DNA of 64,000 nt from Bacillota bacterium (lineage in GTDB: Bacteria; Bacillota; Clostridia; Lachnospirales; Lachnospiraceae): assembly GCA_023392535.1 (NCBI GenBank), contig JAEVYY010000027.1, positions 90,193 through 154,192 of the forward strand, written 5' to 3'. Every line of letters starts with the position of its first letter. Position 1 is the stretch's first letter. The translations under genes and the position numbers were made by a program. The notes beneath the pieces were generated by a model. That model was given only the letters and a program-made list of their open reading frames with translations. It did not search any database and was not told the DNA's origin. Below, one piece after another: positions 60,623 to 64,000 of this stretch.

Positions 60623-63037
60623 TTAAGACAGATACAGCTCAATGTCCGTATATGATGTCAAATGTTCTGCTAAAATGTAATTTCCTGCTGCCTCTTTTCC
60701 GTTTACAAGCATTTTTATACACCCGCTCTCTGCATGTCCTGGATTTTTGACAGTAATATGAAGGTGACATCCTCTAAAATCTTTATCCACTACAAATGCA
60801 TCCCAATCCTTTGGAATGGATGGATTGATAGAAAGACCGTAAAAATCTGGGCGTATGCCGAGTATTCCTTCCACACATCCGACCATTATCGTAGATGCGG
60901 TTCCCGTTAACCAGTGGACATGTGATCTTCCAAAATGAGGACTTGCTTTTCCTTCCGTAAACTGGCCGTAACAATAGGGTTCCAGTCTTCTTATCTCAGC
61001 TCTGTCATTCTGTGCCGCCGGTGCATTTTCGATAAAATATGCAAATGCTCTGTCTCCATGTCCCCGAAGCGCTTCCGCAAGAATAATCCATCCCTGCGCT
61101 TGCGAAAAGATTCCACCATTTTCTTTGGTTCCCGCATTATAAATAACCGAGAATGCACCGTCAAATGCATGTTCGTGGTACGGAGGATCCATAAGGAGGG
61201 CCCCATAATTTGTATTTAACCTTGCATACACTTGTTCCAGTGCCTGATCAGCCTGCTTTTCGCTGGCAAGTCCGCTGATGACTGACCAGCTTTGTGGATT
61301 CAACCACATATTGGCTTCCGGATCCGTACGCTTTCCAATCAAATCACCGTTTTCTGTGAATCCACGTATAAAACGATCTTCATTCCAGCAAAGCTCGTTA
61401 ATTATTTTTCCAAGTTTTATTTGGTTCTCCTTCAGATATTGGAGGTAACCGTCCTCTTTTTTATAGGCTGCGAACTCTTTTAAAATCTTCATTGCATAAT
61501 AGAACTGCATTGCAACAAACGTCGATTCTCCATCCTTACCAAGCCTAAGACAATCATTCCAATCCGCATATAATCCTGCCGGCATCCCATGCTTTCCAAG
61601 ATGGTTCATAGAGAAGTCGATCGCGCGTTTCAAATGATCATAGACCGTTCCTTCCCCACTGTTGGCATATGGAATCACTTCATCTATAAACGCTAAATTC
61701 CCTGTCTCTGAAACGTATTTATAAACTGTTGGGAACAGCCAAAGTGCATCATCTGCTCTGTAAGCAGGATGTCCTGTCTCTCTTACGTAAGAGATATCAT
61801 CAGGTGTATCTTCCTTTCCTGGATTGTGCGTAAACTTTACCAGAGGCAGACCGGCGCCATTATTGACCTGTGCAGATAGCATAAAACGAATCTTCTCTAA
61901 AGCCATCTCTGGTGCCAAATGAAGAATTCCCTGAACATCCTGAACCGTATCACGATAGCCATATCCGTTACGCAGACCACAGTATGTAAAAGATGCTGCA
62001 CGTGACCATAAAAACGTTATGAAGCAGTTGTATGCATTCCAGGTATTTATCATCGTATTGAATTCTGCACTTGGTGTTTTAATCTGAAAATGCGACAGCT
62101 TTTCATGCCAATAGAAGATCAAATCTTCCAATTCTCTGGCACATACTTTTTCAGGTTCTGCATAGTGGTCTATTATTTTACGGGCTTCTTTGTCTTCTTT
62201 CATTCCTACTAAAAAAACAATTTCCTTTGTTTCTCCCGGTGCAAGTCGCATGGTGGTGCAAAGTGCTCCACATGCATTTCCATTATAATTTTCCGAACCA
62301 TTCAATTCACCCTCCATTATACCAAGCGGATTTTGATATCCATGGTATCTGCCAAGAAAACCTTCCTTGTCCCCACACCAGGAAGTCACCTCTGCGCCAC
62401 AAAGTCCAAAAAAACGGCTATATACACTCTTTTCATCAACCTTTTTCCCAGGTTCCAATTTATCTAGGTTAGCATGGATCATCTGGCATACCCTGTTTTC
62501 ACAAAATACCGTTTGCGTGATGAATTGAGAATACTGTAGGTTCACTTGGTCCTGCTCATAATTATTGTTGTTTGTAAATTCTGCATATCCGGTAACATTG
62601 AGATCCCTTACCCTATCGGAGGCGTTTGTGAGTCGTATGCTCCAAACTTCATAGGATTCATTGAGGGGAACGTAATACCTTACTTCTGAATGAATTTTAC
62701 TATAATCTGCTATCATTTTTGTATAAGCTGTTCCATGACGGCATTCACTCCGATAGTGTTCCAAATCCTTTAAAACCGGCTGCCAGGAGGCCGACCAATA
62801 ATCTTTGCTTTCATTATCCCGAATATAGATGTATCTTCCTGGTTGATCAAATTGGTTAAAAATATATCTTAAAATTCTTCCATTTGCCCCCGACATTGCA
62901 AAGCTATATCCTCCTGCGTTATTGGATATAATTGCCCCATACTTCAAAGAACCAAGATAGTTCACCCATGGAGCCGGTGTATCCGGTCTATTGATCACAT
63001 ATTCTTTCTTTTCCTCATCAAAATACCCATATTTCAT
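60623..63037 (-). CDS. GH94 phosphorylase, cellobiose/chitobiose phosphorylase type
   Basis: 804 residues. MKYGYFDEEKKEYVINRPDT then PWVNYLGSLKYGAIISNNAGG is the N-terminus of cellobiose and N,N'-diacetylchitobiose phosphorylases. The catalytic motif is YADWNDCLRLG with Asp492, and FGRSHVHWLTGTAS lies in the phosphate site region. It would give glucose-1-phosphate or GlcNAc-1-phosphate. The ATG at 63037 is chosen: GGAG lies upstream and the family N-terminus starts here; a GTG 18 codons earlier has no ribosome site. The choice between cellobiose and chitobiose type needs more than motifs. Confidence 0.86.
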   Translation of the reverse strand: MKYGYFDEEKKEYVINRPDTPAPWVNYLGSLKYGAIISNNAGGYSFAMSGANGRILRYIFNQFDQPGRYIYIRDNESKDYWSASWQPVLKDLEHYRSECRHGTAYTKMIADYSKIHSEVRYYVPLNESYEVWSIRLTNASDRVRDLNVTGYAEFTNNNNYEQDQVNLQYSQFITQTVFCENRVCQMIHANLDKLEPGKKVDEKSVYSRFFGLCGAEVTSWCGDKEGFLGRYHGYQNPLGIMEGELNGSENYNGNACGALCTTMRLAPGETKEIVFLVGMKEDKEARKIIDHYAEPEKVCARELEDLIFYWHEKLSHFQIKTPSAEFNTMINTWNAYNCFITFLWSRAASFTYCGLRNGYGYRDTVQDVQGILHLAPEMALEKIRFMLSAQVNNGAGLPLVKFTHNPGKEDTPDDISYVRETGHPAYRADDALWLFPTVYKYVSETGNLAFIDEVIPYANSGEGTVYDHLKRAIDFSMNHLGKHGMPAGLYADWNDCLRLGKDGESTFVAMQFYYAMKILKEFAAYKKEDGYLQYLKENQIKLGKIINELCWNEDRFIRGFTENGDLIGKRTDPEANMWLNPQSWSVISGLASEKQADQALEQVYARLNTNYGALLMDPPYHEHAFDGAFSVIYNAGTKENGGIFSQAQGWIILAEALRGHGDRAFAYFIENAPAAQNDRAEIRRLEPYCYGQFTEGKASPHFGRSHVHWLTGTASTIMVGCVEGILGIRPDFYGLSINPSIPKDWDAFVVDKDFRGCHLHITVKNPGHAESGCIKMLVNGKEAAGNYILAEHLTSYTDIELYLS

Positions 63038-63096
63038 ATGTAACGCGCTCCAATCTTTATCAAGTTTCCCTACACTATATCGGAATAACACTTTTT

Positions 63097-63126
63097 AATA
63101 TACAAAATCATCCTTGAAAATATCAA
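63097..63126 (-). promoter_or_regulatory. Candidate sigma-A promoter of the GH94 genes
   Basis: TTGATA, 18 bases, TATATT on the minus strand, about 60 bases before the start of the first phosphorylase gene. Spacing is one longer than ideal. Confidence 0.4.
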
Positions 63127-63219
63127 AATCGTGACCTATGTTCGCATAAAATAAAATTTGTTTTTTATGAATACAAATAGGGACATCTTTTTCTACCAAG
63201 AAGAAATTTATAAAAGATT

Positions 63220-63235
63220 ATTTAGTAGACTAAAT
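63220..63235. promoter_or_regulatory. Palindrome upstream of the GH94 genes
   Basis: ATTTAGT-AG-ACTAAAT, a perfect 7-bp inverted repeat with 2-base spacer between the hicB-like gene and the phosphorylase promoter. Possible operator; nothing else is seen in this gap. Confidence 0.35.
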
Positions 63236-63278
63236 TACGTGGGTACAATGATTTTTACCACTGAAGATGGAAAAAAGA

Positions 63279-63677
63279 TTAAAACAAAGAGATACCTTTA
63301 CTTTCGCATATGCCCATTTTATATAAAAGATTACGACGGAGAACCTTTCTAGATGTCGGGTAATTCAGATACAAATGATGGACGCCTACTACTCTCCTGT
63401 TATTCATTTCATATTTTATTAAATCAGGATATATGCTTATAGGCATTACAATACAATTTTTTATATCATTACTATCCAACTTTTCCGATGAAGCTGGTAA
63501 TTCTTCTCCATACTTTTCTAATCCATATACATGCAGTTTCAAAGCTTCTTTGGCATTTTCCTGTACTTTTTCCAACGTTTCCCCAAAACTAATACAACCT
63601 GATATATCCGGAAAATATACTCCAAATGCTCCATCCTTATTCTCTTCAAAAACTGCAAAATAACTTACTTTTTTCAT
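63279..63677 (-). CDS. hicB: HicB-family antitoxin with atypical C-terminus
   Basis: 132 residues. Residues 1-65 are a clear HicB domain: FAVFEENKDGAFGVYFPDIS, GCISFGETLEKVQENAKEAL and HVYGLEKYGEELP, and VMPISIYPDLIKYEMNNRR follows. Normal HicB proteins then carry a DNA-binding helix region after this point, but here the sequence becomes VVGVHHLYLNYPTSRKVL, which does not look like it; a frameshift near 63390 is likely. AAGGAGA precedes the ATG. The partner toxin gene is only a remnant just upstream, so this pair is probably decaying. Confidence 0.72.
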   Translation of the reverse strand: MKKVSYFAVFEENKDGAFGVYFPDISGCISFGETLEKVQENAKEALKLHVYGLEKYGEELPASSEKLDSNDIKNCIVMPISIYPDLIKYEMNNRRVVGVHHLYLNYPTSRKVLRRNLLYKMGICESKGISLF

Positions 63678-63729
63678 TTCAAATCTCCTTGATTAATTTT
63701 CTCTATATTAAAATTGGAATTCCAGGACT

Positions 63730-63813
63730 CTATTTTAGCCCTGCCTGTTTCAATATGCTATTCAATGTTACTTTAGAAATTTCACCAGACTGTATATGCG
63801 TATGTCGATATTT
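63730..63813 (-). pseudogene. hicA toxin gene remnant (C-terminal part)
   Basis: About 27 codons, ending HTHIQSGEISKVTLNSILK and then QAGLK and a stop, match the C-terminal segment of HicA mRNA-interferase toxins. A stop codon lies just upstream in frame (63814-63816), and no N-terminal HicA sequence (including the catalytic His region) is seen before the hairpins at 63852. It sits in front of the hicB-like gene in the usual order. Confidence 0.6.
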
Positions 63814-63851
63814 TTATGCGCATATTATATGCGTATTTTTGAAATTTAATA

Positions 63852-63874
63852 AGGTGTCCCATATTGGGACACCT
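63852..63874. repeat. Perfect hairpin AGGTGTCCCA / TGGGACACCT
   Basis: A 10-bp perfect inverted repeat with a 3-base loop. It lies where the hicA remnant stops being recognisable, so it may mark a junction or the end of a mobile element, or be part of a small RNA with the next hairpin. Confidence 0.55.
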
Positions 63875-63891
63875 CAGACTGTAGACAAAGC

Positions 63892-63933
63892 AGTTCCGAG
63901 AAACAGCCGTTTCTCGGAACTATTTTTCTTTTT
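63892..63933 (+). terminator. Strong intrinsic terminator hairpin near the right edge
   Basis: AGTTCCGAGAAAC, 4-base loop, GTTTCTCGGAACT (13 bp, perfect), then ATTTTTCTTTTT on the plus strand. No plus-strand gene is seen in front of it in this window. Confidence 0.7.
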
Positions 63934-64000
63934 CTTTTTAATATTTTAAAAAAACCAGCATTCAACACTGTATCACGCCATCTGTAATCCCCATTCTTGC

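Noticed and set aside
63070..63090. CCGATATAG upstream of the GH94 gene as a sigma-28 -10
   Set aside because: No TAAA at the required distance, and the gene has no flagellar link.
63158..63352. Plus-strand 64-codon open frame
   Set aside because: No ribosome site or ATG at its start, it overlaps the hicB-like gene end, and I see no family.
63847..64000. Minus-strand open frame of about 50 codons running off the right edge
   Set aside because: It spans both perfect hairpins and ends in one, and shows no recognisable protein motif.
1..64000. CRISPR arrays, rRNA or tRNA genes, prophage
   Set aside because: No regular direct repeats with spacers, no cloverleaf-like or rRNA sequence and no phage structural genes were seen.

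Overview
This window looks like chromosome from a motile, low-GC anaerobic Firmicute, most likely a Lachnospiraceae (Clostridium cluster XIVa) gut bacterium. The pointers are AT-rich intergenic DNA, strong AGGAGG-type ribosome sites, a FliW-CsrA flagellin control module, tandem flgK genes, GH94 phosphorylases and a shared-ATPase type sugar importer. The genus assignment is an inference. Every gene is on the minus strand except one AraC regulator.

Region A (1-18444) is a surface-glycan island next to flagellin: a cut polysaccharide deacetylase, a methyltransferase, several GT2/GT4 glycosyltransferases, a GT11 fucosyltransferase, a HAD-type multidomain protein, a cytidylyltransferase/SDR/CDP-glycerophosphotransferase trio, a NeuB-SAF-cupin nonulosonate synthase, and a Maf (DUF115) flagellin glycosyltransferase. 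The Maf and NeuB genes beside flagellin suggest that the island decorates flagellin with a nonulosonic acid and a further glycan. Five proteins of the island carry the same small Rossmann-like domain in different positions.

Region B (18553-30166) holds late flagellar genes in three units. These are flgM-flgN-flgK-flgK-flgL-fliW-csrA, flaG-fliD-fliS-fliT-like, and the flagellin gene. Each unit is preceded by a sigma-28-like promoter. The flagellin leader carries a GGA-loop hairpin about 20 nt from a GGA-containing Shine-Dalgarno, the arrangement expected for CsrA repression relieved by FliW.

Region C (30193-41769) is the most unusual part. It appears to be one operon for uptake and catabolism of a hydantoin/ureide-like compound: hydantoinase, hydantoin racemase, a complete Group I ECF importer (S, T, two ATPases), a D-aminoacylase-type deacylase, 2,3-diaminopropionate ammonia-lyase, a sigma-54-type activator with a GAFPGA loop, and a YgeY-type peptidase. 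Its control region has a consensus sigma-A promoter, a leader terminator, an 11-bp inverted repeat and three 15-bp palindromes spaced exactly 31 bp apart.

Region D (41770-50740) is a second catabolic operon led by an autoregulated LacI repressor: KDPG aldolase, TIM-barrel isomerase, permease, stand-alone HyuA/oxoprolinase-type ATPase, an ImmA-like metalloprotein, KDG kinase, and a hexulose-phosphate synthase/isomerase pair. Its substrate is not known. Region E (50829-53595) is a PMCA-like P-type Ca2+ ATPase.

Region F (53703-63126) is a beta-glucan or chito-oligosaccharide type system: binding protein and two permeases (no ATPase), a divergent AraC regulator, and two GH94 phosphorylases of different subfamilies. 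The right end holds a HicB-like gene, a truncated hicA remnant and two strong hairpins.
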